From positions 1 to 58,323 of the forward strand of contig JAISLI010000029.1 of the NCBI GenBank assembly GCA_031291035.1: a stretch of 58,323 nucleotides of DNA, written 5' to 3'. Origin of the DNA: Desulfovibrio sp. Lineage in GTDB: Bacteria; Desulfobacterota; Desulfovibrionia; Desulfovibrionales; Desulfovibrionaceae. The position numbers and the translations under genes were made by a program. The notes beneath the pieces were generated by a model. It was not told where the DNA came from, made no database searches, and was given only the letters and a program-made list of their open reading frames with translations. This document shows, one piece after another, positions 8,701 to 16,997 of this stretch (the first letter of the stretch is position 1; each line of letters begins with the position of its first letter).

Positions 8701-9355
8701 CATCGAACTGGCCACCCGGCGCGGCGCTCTGAAGCGTAAGGAGCGTGACGGCGAAAATGTGAAACGCGATCTTGATGCCGTCATTGAGCTTATCCGCCAT
8801 CTGGATGAAGCGCGTGATCACGCGCTGGCGCAACTGCATGGCGAACCGGACAAGGTGCTGCCGGGGTCTGTGACATTCATAGCCCATGCGCTGGTGTTGC
8901 CGGAGCCTGAAGACAGCGGCGACAGGGAATGGCGGATTGACAATATCGACGACTTGGCCATGAAGGCCGTTCGCGCCTACGAGAGCGCCTTCGGCGACGT
9001 CCGTCCGGTGCATACGCCGGAACTTGCCCGCGCCCAGGGCTTGCAGGACTATCCCGGCTTTGACGTTCTGTCTTTAAGGCAAGGCGCTGACGGCAAACGC
9101 GAACGCCGCTGCATAGAAGTCAAAGGCACACGGGGCAGCGAGTTTGTGGCTATGGAAGAGAACGAATGGGACAGAGCCATGAACCTGCGCTCTGAATACT
9201 GGCTGTATGTGGTCGCGGAATGCGCGTCTCCGGCGCCACGCCTTGTCCGCATCCAGGATCCGGCAATGAAGCTGCTCGCGCGGCCCGCTGAACGAACCCG
9301 CATGTCGCGGCGCATCAAGCTGGCGGACATCCTGCCGCTCGCCGAAGGAGAATAA
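5756..9355 (+). CDS. XRE-HTH / SNF2-type helicase / DUF3883 fusion, predicted defence protein
   Basis: A 1199-residue protein starting at the ATG behind AAAGGA. Residues ~18-70 form an XRE HTH ([25 protein letters not shown]). A SNF2/COG0553 motor follows, with Walker A DDAGAGKT at 152-159, DEAH at 254-257, and a helicase C-terminal half at ~549-660 ([30 protein letters not shown]). Residues ~1098-1185 match the DUF3883 (NOV_C) type, with D1103 and E1121-V-K1123 arranged like a PD-(D/E)XK nuclease site. Expected role: DNA translocation or surveillance and possibly cleavage in an anti-phage module with the two following genes. The HTH fusion is unusual and could allow autoregulation. The methylase ATG follows the stop codon directly. 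Confidence 0.85.
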   Translation: [1199 protein letters not shown]

Positions 9356-12300
9356 ATGTCCAACTCGCGAAACGACGCCCGCCTTATTGAAGCGGCCTTT
9401 CCTCTGAAGCGGACGTCTCTTGACTCGGTTCATGAGAAAAACGTCCGGCACGGGCATCTCTCCACCCTGCACATCTGGCCGGCCCGCCGTCCCCTGGCGG
9501 CATGCCGGGCGGCGCTTCTGGCGACACTGCTGCGCGATCCCGGCGAGTCGGAAGCAAGATCGCATCTCTGCGAGCGCATCGGCGGAAACATTGTGGAATC
9601 GACCGGGCGGGATCAACGGGCCTCTTTGAAAACGGACGGCGGCGTGCTGCATTGGCTGGGCACGGAACCCAAAAGCGGCAAAAAAGCTCAAAAAGAGCAC
9701 AAGCAAATGGTCGCGGAGCGCGAGCGGGAACTCAATGCCCTGATTGAGGAAATCCGCAAGGCGTATGGCGGTCGCGCTCCGAGAGTATTCGATCCTTTCT
9801 CCGGGGGCGGGGCCATTCCGTTGGAAGCCATGCGTCTCGGCTGCGAAGCGCATGCCAATGACCTGAATCCCGTGGCCGCCTTCGTGCTGGGCGCGACGCT
9901 CAAATATCCGCAAGCCCTCGCCGGGAAAGACGTTCCTCTGCCGGAGTTCATCAGAGACGACGCGGCATTTATGAAAGACTTCGCCGCCGGCCATCCGGAG
10001 ACGAGGCAACCGGGGGCCGCTACGGAACAGCTTTCTTTGCTGGAGCAAAGCGGCCGCTACATGGCCGATCTGTCCTGGCACGTCCGGGCCTGGGGGCAAT
10101 GGGTATTGCAGGACGCCCGCAAGGCGCTGGGCAAGCGCTACCCGACTTACGCGGTTTTTGAGCCGAAGGATGACAAGGCCCCCTATGAGCCGCGACAGCC
10201 TGAACTCGTTCCCCCGGATAAAGACGGCCTGCCGGATGTCCATGCGCTCAACAAAAATTTCGGAGAGCAATATCTCAAAGATGAGCGCAACCCGCGCTGG
10301 ATTGTCCGGCCCACCGTGGCGTATCTTTGGGCGCGCACGGCGGAATGCAAAAACTGCCGTAACCTGATTCCTCTGCTCAAGACCAAGTGGCTGTGCAAGA
10401 CCAAAGCCGGCAAGCGCGCGGCCCTCAAGGTGGAGGCGCGGGACGGCATCGTGTTTTTTGACGTCTGGAACAACGTGCCGGTCAAAAACGGGGGCGCGGC
10501 CCAAAAGCGTGCCTTTGATCAGGAAACGGGCAAGGGCTTCATGTCCGGGGCCGGGGCGACCTGCCCCCATTGCGGCAACATCATGACCATGGATGACCTG
10601 CGGCGCGAAGGCAAGGCCGGGCGGCTGGGGGCCATGCCCACCGCCGTGGTGTATGAAGGAAGAAAGGGCAAGGAATACCGGCGTCCCTTTCCGGAAGAAA
10701 TCAATCAGGCCGAGGTGACGGGTGAGGAATTGGAAGCGGCGTTCAGGGATGTGCCGTTCGGGATGCCCGATGAGCCAATGCCGGATGAAAATGCGTTGGG
10801 CATGAGTATTCCAAAATACGGATTCAATTGCTGGAGTTCTCTTTTTTCCCCCCGCCGCCAGCTTCTGGCTTTGGGCACGCTGGTTACGAGCATCCGCAAG
10901 GCCATTGCCAAATGCGAAGCGGAGGCGGAAAGCTTCGGTTATGATGAGAACTGGGTGGAGGCCATCGGGACGTATCTGGCTATAGTACTGGATAAAGTTG
11001 CTGATTATAATTCGACTATATGCACTTGGCATTTGAGCGGGGAAAAAATGCGGCAGACTTACGCGCGTTTTGCCCTACCCATCACTTGGGACTATGCTGA
11101 AAGCGCCTTTCTGAATAATGTTGGCGGTTCTTTCTCTGCTCAACTGGAGTGGGTAGCGCGTTATATAGAACACGCCCTTGCCGCTCTTCGCTCCACCCCA
11201 CCCCCCACCATCACCCGGCAAAGCGCGACGCGGCCCACCGGCCGGATTTACGACGCCATTGTCACCGACCCGCCGTATTACGACGCCATTCCCTATTCCG
11301 ACTGCATGGATTTTTTTTACGTCTGGCTCAAGCGCGTCACCCACGGCACGGTTCTGGACAAGGGATTGTTCGCCGCGCCCCTGGCCCCAAAATGGGACAA
11401 TGATGCTCAGGACGGCGAACTCATCGACGACGCCTCCCGCCACAACGGCGACAGAAGCGCGTCCAAAAAGGCGTATGAGGACGGCATGGCTCAGGTCTTC
11501 GCGCGCTGCCATGAAAGTCTCGCCCCGGACGGCCGTCTGGTGGTGGTCTTTGCCCACAAACACCCGGACGCATGGGAAACGCTTGTTTCGGCCATGATCC
11601 GGGCCGGGTTCACCGTCACCGCCTCCTGGCCTATCCAGACGGAAATGGTCAACCGTATGCGCGGCTTATCTTCCGCTGCTTTGTCATCCTCTGTATGGCT
11701 CGTATGTAAAAAACGCTCTCCAGCCGCCGCGACCGGCTGGGACGCCAAAGTGTTGACCACAATGGAGGAGAGCATCACGGAAAAACTTCATGCCTTCTGG
11801 GACGCGGGCATTCGCGGGCCGGACTTTGTCTGGGCCGCGACAGGCCCGGCCTTGACCGCCTATTCCGCTCACCCGGTGATCAAGAAGGCCTCCAGCCCCG
11901 GCGAAAGCATGAGCGTTACGGAATTTCTCGGCCATGTCCGGCGCATGGTGGTGAATTTTGTGGTCGGGCGCGTTCTCAAAACCGATGCCGCCGGCGGAAG
12001 CGATGATCAGCGCATGGACGCCGTGACTGCTTATTATCTGCTGCACCGTAACGACTTCGGCATGGAAGAAGCCCCGGCCGGAGCCTGTATTTTGTACGCC
12101 ACCGCCTGCGGCCTGACGGACAGGGATCTGGAAAGCGCGTATCGCCTTGTGTCAAAAAAAGGTTCGTCCGTAACCGAACCTGCCCTGAATGATGAGACTG
12201 AAGAGGATGAGGAACCGGAAAGCGATACCGCCGGAAGCTCTTCCGGCGGCGGAAAAATAGTTTTGCTCCCCTGGTCGAAACGCGACCACAGGACGCTCGG

Positions 12301-12568
12301 TCTGGAAGTGCCCGGCAGCGCTCCCGTGCCCCTGATCGACCGGGCGCACAAGCTCATGCGTCTGTGGAAAGCGGGCGACGTGAGGGAGGTGGACAGGTAT
12401 ATTGACGCCTGCGCCTTGCGCCGCAACGAACTCTTCATGCAGCTTTTGCAGGCCCTGACCGAACTTTCCGAAAATTCCGAACGCAGTCTGCTTGAATCCA
12501 TCAGCAACCACCTGCATGCCAAGGGTCCGGCAATGCCTGTCATGCGGCAAATAAAAGTGGAGATGTAG
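9356..12568 (+). CDS. DUF1156 adenine-specific DNA methylase with zinc ribbon (COG1743 type)
   Basis: A 1070-residue methylase. The N-terminal DUF1156 block is visible as EAAFPLKRTSLDSVHEKNVR followed by HGHLSTLHIWPARRPL. The SAM-binding motif DPFSGGG is at 146-152. A zinc ribbon is suggested by the CxxC pair near 10346-10359 (AECKNCRN) and CPHCGN. The catalytic motif IV is DPPY at 638-641 (TDPPYYDAIPYSDCMDFFYVWLKR region), typical of N6-adenine or N4-cytosine methylases. The C-terminus has an acidic linker (ETEEDEEPESD). It probably marks host DNA in the three-gene module. It starts at 9356, directly after the helicase stop (TAAATG), and ends 2 bases before the DUF499 gene. Confidence 0.88.
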   Translation: MSNSRNDARLIEAAFPLKRTSLDSVHEKNVRHGHLSTLHIWPARRPLAACRAALLATLLRDPGESEARSHLCERIGGNIVESTGRDQRASLKTDGGVLHWLGTEPKSGKKAQKEHKQMVAERERELNALIEEIRKAYGGRAPRVFDPFSGGGAIPLEAMRLGCEAHANDLNPVAAFVLGATLKYPQALAGKDVPLPEFIRDDAAFMKDFAAGHPETRQPGAATEQLSLLEQSGRYMADLSWHVRAWGQWVLQDARKALGKRYPTYAVFEPKDDKAPYEPRQPELVPPDKDGLPDVHALNKNFGEQYLKDERNPRWIVRPTVAYLWARTAECKNCRNLIPLLKTKWLCKTKAGKRAALKVEARDGIVFFDVWNNVPVKNGGAAQKRAFDQETGKGFMSGAGATCPHCGNIMTMDDLRREGKAGRLGAMPTAVVYEGRKGKEYRRPFPEEINQAEVTGEELEAAFRDVPFGMPDEPMPDENALGMSIPKYGFNCWSSLFSPRRQLLALGTLVTSIRKAIAKCEAEAESFGYDENWVEAIGTYLAIVLDKVADYNSTICTWHLSGEKMRQTYARFALPITWDYAESAFLNNVGGSFSAQLEWVARYIEHALAALRSTPPPTITRQSATRPTGRIYDAIVTDPPYYDAIPYSDCMDFFYVWLKRVTHGTVLDKGLFAAPLAPKWDNDAQDGELIDDASRHNGDRSASKKAYEDGMAQVFARCHESLAPDGRLVVVFAHKHPDAWETLVSAMIRAGFTVTASWPIQTEMVNRMRGLSSAALSSSVWLVCKKRSPAAATGWDAKVLTTMEESITEKLHAFWDAGIRGPDFVWAATGPALTAYSAHPVIKKASSPGESMSVTEFLGHVRRMVVNFVVGRVLKTDAAGGSDDQRMDAVTAYYLLHRNDFGMEEAPAGACILYATACGLTDRDLESAYRLVSKKGSSVTEPALNDETEEDEEPESDTAGSSSGGGKIVLLPWSKRDHRTLGLEVPGSAPVPLIDRAHKLMRLWKAGDVREVDRYIDACALRRNELFMQLLQALTELSENSERSLLESISNHLHAKGPAMPVMRQIKVEM

Positions 12569-12570
12569 TC

Positions 12571-15500
12571 ATGGCTCAGACACTCAACTGGAAACCCTGG
12601 CACAAAGTCGTCGATCTGCGCCCGGACCTGCGATCCGGCGAACTGGCCTTGCACCTGTTCGCTGCGGATCTGCATGAAGCCGTCATGCGAAAGGGGCTGC
12701 GCCCGGTCTATGAGAATCCGGCGGAGTTTTTCGCGCTGACTTTTCCCACCCACAATCTGCGCGCGCTGGCAGGAGACGTGTGCCGGCGGCTGCTCGGCGA
12801 AAACGACAAGGCCGTGCGCCAGTTGCAGCTTACCTATGGCGGCGGAAAAACCCACGCGCTCATTACTTTGCTGCATCTTGCGCGCGAGCCGGAAAAACTG
12901 CCCGATCTTCCGGCAGTCGCTGAATTCCGCGCCGCCGTCGGACGCGATTTTCCCAAGGCGCGCGTGGCGGCCCTGTGCTTTGACAAGATAGACGTGCAGG
13001 ACGGGCTTGCCGTCAGAAACCCCGCCGGTGAGGAACGGCGTCTGCGTCATCCGTGGTCGATTCTCGCCTGGCAAATCGCCGGACCGGAGGGACTGGCGGT
13101 CATCAATCATGACCGTCCGGACGACGAGCGCGACACGCCCCCTGCGGAAAGCCTGCTGACGGATCTTTTGAGCCTTCCGGACAAGGAAAAGCTCGCTCTG
13201 CTCCTGCTCGTTGATGAAGTGCTTATGTACGCCAGAATCAAAGTTGCCGCCACGCCAAGCTGGCGCAATTATCTGCTCAGCTTTTTCCAGTATCTCACGC
13301 AAGCCGCGGCGAAAGTGGACACCTGCTGTCTGGTGGCTTCCCTGCTGGCCTCCGATCCCGTCAAAGAAGACATCATGGGGAGAGATCTGCAGAGCGAACT
13401 ATACGACGTTTTCCATCGCCAGCGTGAAGAAGCCGTGGAGCCGGTCGACAAGGATGATGTGGCGGAAGTGTTGCGCCGCCGCTTTTTTACCTCGAAATCC
13501 ATACATGATCCGGAAGAATTCCGTTCTCATGTCCAGGCGGCGCTCAAGGGCGTGACCACGCTTGAAAGCCAAAGCGGAACAGGATCGTCCCGCGTCCGCG
13601 CTCTGGAGGAACGGTATTACAAATCCTATCCCTTCCATCCGGAATTGACGGATGTGTTTTACGCCAAGTGGACGCAGATTCAGGGCTTTCAAAAAACGCG
13701 CGGCGCGTTGCGCACCTTTGCTCTGGCCCTTCGGGACGCGGAAAAATGGGATCAGAGTCCTTTGGTCAGCACGGCGAGTCTGCTTGCCGCTCCGGGACAA
13801 AGCGGGCTTTCTCCGGCGGTGCGGGAGCTGGTGGCCGTCTCTGATAACGCCGATCCTGACGGCTCCAGGGCTGTTTGGGGCGGTATTGTGGAAAAAGAAT
13901 TGGAAATCGCCCGCGACATTCAGAAAGATTTGAATATGGGGTTCCGTGAACTGGAACAAGCGGTCATGGGAACCTTTCTCCATTCGCAGCCTCTCGGCCA
14001 GGAAGCGAAAACCCGCGAACTGCTTGTCCTGATCGCCCCCACCCGTCCGGACAGGATAGTGCTTGAAAAGGGGCTTGCCGGATGGGCGGAACGCAGTTTC
14101 TGGCTGGACGACCAAAATGCCGCCGAAAACTTGATGCCCAAGGCATGGCGTCTGGGCAACCGGCCCAATCTTACCCAGATGCATGCTCAGGCCAGGCTGG
14201 AGATCAACGACGACATTGTGCGGGGCCGCCTGATCAATGAGTTGTCAAAAAGCAAATCTCTGACCATGGGCGCACGGGAGAGCGGCCTTGAGGTTCACAT
14301 TTTGCCGGAATCTCCCAGAGATGTCGCCGATGACGGCAAATTCCATTACGCGATTCTGGGTCCTGAATGCGCGAGCGGACCCGGAAGGATCGCGCCTGCT
14401 GCCGTTCGTTTCCTGATGGAGGGAACCGGCGCAAACAGGCCGAGGGTGTACCGTAACGCCCTAATTTTGCTGGCGCCGTCTTCTGACGGACTGGATGTCG
14501 CCCGGACGCGATTGCGGGATGCGCTTGCCTGGGAACAGGTATTATATGCCCTGCGCCAACAGGGACAGGATGTCGATCCTGTGCGCATGTCCACGCTGAC
14601 GAGTAACAAGTCGGCGGCTGACGGAAAAATCGGCGAAGCCGTCAGACAGGCATGGTGCATGGTGGTGACGCTTTCGGAAAAAGGCGAGCCGCAATGTTTC
14701 AAACTGAACCTCGGCGAGGCGCCGCATTTTTCCGCCATCAAGCAGGATCAGCGTTCACGCCTGTTCGATACGGCCCTGAACGCGGAAGCTCTGCTCCCGA
14801 ATGGCCCGTATGATTTATGGCGTCCGGGGGACGTTTCCCGCCGCGTCAAAGACCTGTATACGGCTTTCGCCCAATACCCGCACTTGCCCAAAATGCTCAG
14901 AACCAGGGCAGTGGTGGAAACGCTGACCCAAGGCTGCCTGGACGGCATCCTTGTCCTGCGCCTTGCCCGCCCGGACGGTTCCGCCCGCCTATGGTGGCGT
15001 TCGCGTCCCGACGCGTCCGCCCTGGAAGACGCGGAACTTGAACTCCGGCTTCCCGACAAAGCGGAACTGACAGAACTTGACCCGAACATCCTGCTGCCGC
15101 GCGCGCTGCCCGAACTCTGGCCGGACGGAGACAAGCCGCATATTACGGTCAACGACGCGCTGGAGTATTTTTCCGGCGCCCGCGTCGTGTCGTGTCCGAT
15201 GAAGGACTACACAGCCCATATCCCCGTGCCCAAAGCCACGCGGGGAGCCGTTCTGGCAGCAGTGGAGAAAAATGTGGAGAACGGCCTGCTCTGGCTCCAC
15301 AGTCCTCCGGCCAGCGTGCTGGGCGAACTTGTGCCGGTTGGAGTGCTGAACGAAAATGCCCGCCTGTATGCTCCTCCCGGCGCTATTGGCCCTATGGAAC
15401 TTTTACCCGCAAGCCTTGGTTATGCCTGGCAGGATGACGCCACAACGGTTGAAGCCGTGGCCGCCGCGCTTTCGCGGAAAATTGGAATGACACTCCCCTG

Positions 15501-15894
15501 GAAAACAATCAAAGAAGCAGTGGATGCGGCTTTGAATGCGCGTTTCGTCAGCCTTGACCCCATATCGCCGCCCTGGCCCTGCGCGCTTGCGGAGGCATCC
15601 AGGGTCCGGCTGCTGCGAAAGCGGGAGGCAGGCGGCGTCGAGGAACCTCGCGCGCCGTACGGCGCCGCGCCGATGCCCGCGAACATGCGGGTTTTCCGCT
15701 CGTCCATAACCCTCAACCAGTTGCAGGACGCGGGAGATATTGTTCCGGAGCTTTTGCGAATTCAGCAAACTTGGGATATTCAAGTCAAAGTGGACATCTC
15801 CTTCACCATCGGCAGGGATGACGCGGCAGCGCCGGAAGAGGCGCTTCAAGAATTGAAAGTGGCGCTGAAGAAAGTCGGCAAGAATTTTGAGTAA
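12571..15894 (+). CDS. DUF499-family ATPase (COG1483 type), predicted defence protein
   Basis: A 1107-residue protein. The N-terminus WKPWHKVVDLRPDLRSGEL and the P-loop-like LTYGGGKTH (residues 87-95) are hallmarks of DUF499 proteins. A Walker B-like LLLLVDEVLMYA puts Asp215-Glu216 after a hydrophobic strand. The remainder contains winged-helix-like and long helical regions I cannot assign. DUF499, DUF1156 methylase and SNF2 helicase genes have been noted together as a predicted defence system (Makarova and colleagues, defence-island work). The DUF3780 partner often mentioned with them is not visible here. Translation is probably coupled to the methylase (2-base gap). Confidence 0.82.
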   Translation: MAQTLNWKPWHKVVDLRPDLRSGELALHLFAADLHEAVMRKGLRPVYENPAEFFALTFPTHNLRALAGDVCRRLLGENDKAVRQLQLTYGGGKTHALITLLHLAREPEKLPDLPAVAEFRAAVGRDFPKARVAALCFDKIDVQDGLAVRNPAGEERRLRHPWSILAWQIAGPEGLAVINHDRPDDERDTPPAESLLTDLLSLPDKEKLALLLLVDEVLMYARIKVAATPSWRNYLLSFFQYLTQAAAKVDTCCLVASLLASDPVKEDIMGRDLQSELYDVFHRQREEAVEPVDKDDVAEVLRRRFFTSKSIHDPEEFRSHVQAALKGVTTLESQSGTGSSRVRALEERYYKSYPFHPELTDVFYAKWTQIQGFQKTRGALRTFALALRDAEKWDQSPLVSTASLLAAPGQSGLSPAVRELVAVSDNADPDGSRAVWGGIVEKELEIARDIQKDLNMGFRELEQAVMGTFLHSQPLGQEAKTRELLVLIAPTRPDRIVLEKGLAGWAERSFWLDDQNAAENLMPKAWRLGNRPNLTQMHAQARLEINDDIVRGRLINELSKSKSLTMGARESGLEVHILPESPRDVADDGKFHYAILGPECASGPGRIAPAAVRFLMEGTGANRPRVYRNALILLAPSSDGLDVARTRLRDALAWEQVLYALRQQGQDVDPVRMSTLTSNKSAADGKIGEAVRQAWCMVVTLSEKGEPQCFKLNLGEAPHFSAIKQDQRSRLFDTALNAEALLPNGPYDLWRPGDVSRRVKDLYTAFAQYPHLPKMLRTRAVVETLTQGCLDGILVLRLARPDGSARLWWRSRPDASALEDAELELRLPDKAELTELDPNILLPRALPELWPDGDKPHITVNDALEYFSGARVVSCPMKDYTAHIPVPKATRGAVLAAVEKNVENGLLWLHSPPASVLGELVPVGVLNENARLYAPPGAIGPMELLPASLGYAWQDDATTVEAVAAALSRKIGMTLPWKTIKEAVDAALNARFVSLDPISPPWPCALAEASRVRLLRKREAGGVEEPRAPYGAAPMPANMRVFRSSITLNQLQDAGDIVPELLRIQQTWDIQVKVDISFTIGRDDAAAPEEALQELKVALKKVGKNFE

Positions 15895-15920
15895 CGGGGG
15901 AATTTGGAGGTCTTTTGCAT

Positions 15921-16025
15921 ATGACCACACAACCCAGTTTCTTCTCCGAAAAAGTCTTTGAAAACAAAGATATTATATTAATGAAATATTGCCATGTAAA
16001 TATGATATTGCATGGGCAGGATTAA
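15921..16025 (+). pseudogene. Short ORF, probable 5' remnant of a fourth operon gene
   Basis: A clear ribosome binding site GGAGG (15907-15911) precedes an ATG at 15921, 26 bases after the DUF499 stop. The frame gives 34 residues starting MTTQPSFFSEKVFE and then runs into AT-rich sequence and a stop. Good initiation signals with an abrupt composition change suggest a gene truncated by deletion. I do not recognise the fragment. The gap 16026-16124 holds no other gene. Confidence 0.4.
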
Positions 16026-16124
16026 TGCTTGATAAGCAATTAATTATATTAGTGACAACAGAGTGCAATCGGAATGCTTGTACAAAATTCCACAGTCGGG
16101 TATGCTCACTCAAAGGAGCAAGTT

Positions 16125-16358
16125 ATGGCATCAATTACAATCAGAAACTTGTCGTCGGATATAGTCGCGAGTCTGAAAGCTCTCGCCGCCGGCAACGGAC
16201 GATCCATGGAGCAGGAAGCCAGAGAAATACTGGCTAACAGGCTGACTCCACGGCACCGGCTGTTGGACGAGATACAGGCAAAATGGACGGAATTTCCGCC
16301 GCCCTCAGCTCAGGATGTTCAGGAGTGGATTGCCCCCGGGCGTCAAGGCCGAACATGA
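16125..16358 (+). CDS. Ribbon-helix-helix antitoxin, FitA/VapB type
   Basis: A 77-residue protein from the ATG at 16125, preceded by AAAGGAG. The N-terminus MASITIRNLSSDIVASLKAL and the GRSMEQEAREIL helix are typical of FitA-like RHH antitoxins. The C-terminal tail (FPPPSAQDVQEWI) would wrap and inhibit the toxin. It overlaps the PIN toxin gene by 4 bases (ATGA), the standard VapBC arrangement. Such pairs are usually autorepressed; the AT-rich gap upstream would contain the operator. Confidence 0.85.
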   Translation: MASITIRNLSSDIVASLKALAAGNGRSMEQEAREILANRLTPRHRLLDEIQAKWTEFPPPSAQDVQEWIAPGRQGRT

Positions 16359-16759
16359 TCATTGATACAATGGTCATAGCTTACGCTTTGCTGGGGGTGC
16401 CGGAATACGGGGAAGAATCCATAGCGGCTCTCCACAAGGCGGATGCCCTGTACGCTCCGGCGTCTGTTCAGGCGGAGTTGCTGAATGTCGTCTGGCAATA
16501 CGGCAAACGGGGAGTCACAGCGCGGAGGGCCGCCGAGGTGTACGACGATGCGTCCCGCTTATGGACAAAACTGATTCCCGTGGAACGTCTGTGGCCAGAG
16601 GCGCTCTCTCTGGCTTTCAGCAGCGGGCATTCGTCCTATGACACTCTGTTCGTTGCGGCGGCGTACATGTACCACACTTCGCTCATCACCTATGATCAGA
16701 AATTGCTGACATTATTCCCGGATGAAACCGTACATGTCGGCACTTTCCTTCGAACGTGA
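16355..16759 (+). CDS. PIN-domain ribonuclease toxin, VapC family
   Basis: A 134-residue PIN-domain protein. The acidic metal-binding residues are visible in the expected order: Asp4 (MIIDTMV), Glu41 (QAELLNVVW), Asp96 (SSYDTLFVAAA) and Asp114 (ITYDQKL). VapC toxins cleave RNA, often tRNA, when the antitoxin is degraded. It is complete and all four acids are intact, so it is likely functional. It sits at the 3' border of the defence module, where it could stabilise the island. Confidence 0.87.
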   Translation: MIIDTMVIAYALLGVPEYGEESIAALHKADALYAPASVQAELLNVVWQYGKRGVTARRAAEVYDDASRLWTKLIPVERLWPEALSLAFSSGHSSYDTLFVAAAYMYHTSLITYDQKLLTLFPDETVHVGTFLRT

Positions 16760-16778
16760 CAGAAATCAGACAGATTGC

Positions 16779-16943
16779 TCACAATCCTGTGGCATTTCTG
16801 ATTCCCGTCATCTGGTCGACGCCGCCCACCTTGCGAACCAGATTTTTGGCGTCCACTTCCACCACTTCCTCATCATAATCCGAGAGGGTGAGGCTCGTCT
16901 CCAGCTTCTCCATTTCGAGGTCGATTTCCACCGGCACATCCAT
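16779..16943 (-). pseudogene. Remnant of a phage major tail-tube protein (internal deletion)
   Basis: A 54-codon frame from an ATG at 16943. The first half (VEIDLEMEKLETSLTLSDYD) resembles the central part of P2/Mu-like contractile-phage tail-tube proteins. The second half (KNLVRKVGGVDQMTGIRNATG) resembles their C-terminus. Some 60-80 residues that should lie between are missing without loss of frame. The true N-terminus is also absent: the frame starts abruptly beside an IS end. The call rests on remembered family motifs, so a homology search is needed. Confidence 0.45.
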
Positions 16944-16950
16944 CCGAGAA

Positions 16951-16997
16951 CTTAAAAGATTCGGTATGTTTTGTCAAGTAGTATCAACAGGCCCTAG
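16951..16997. mobile_element. Solo IS terminal sequence
   Basis: About 46 bases here (CTTAAAAGATTCGGTATG ... CAACAGGCCCTAG) are almost the reverse complement of 34627-34675, which precedes an IS5-type transposase start. No transposase is attached at this site. It is probably the scar of an IS-mediated deletion between the phage remnant and the next operon. Confidence 0.7.

Noticed and set aside
9074-11032. 652-codon minus-strand frame inside the methylase region
   Set aside because: It lies antisense to the DUF1156 methylase with its conserved DPFSGGG and DPPY motifs, lacks any family likeness, and is an artefact of high GC at third positions.
5756-15894. DISARM system
   Set aside because: The helicase and methylase recall class 1 DISARM, but no DrmA, DrmB (DUF1998) or PLD-type DrmC is encoded. 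DUF499 and DUF1156 point to a different predicted system.
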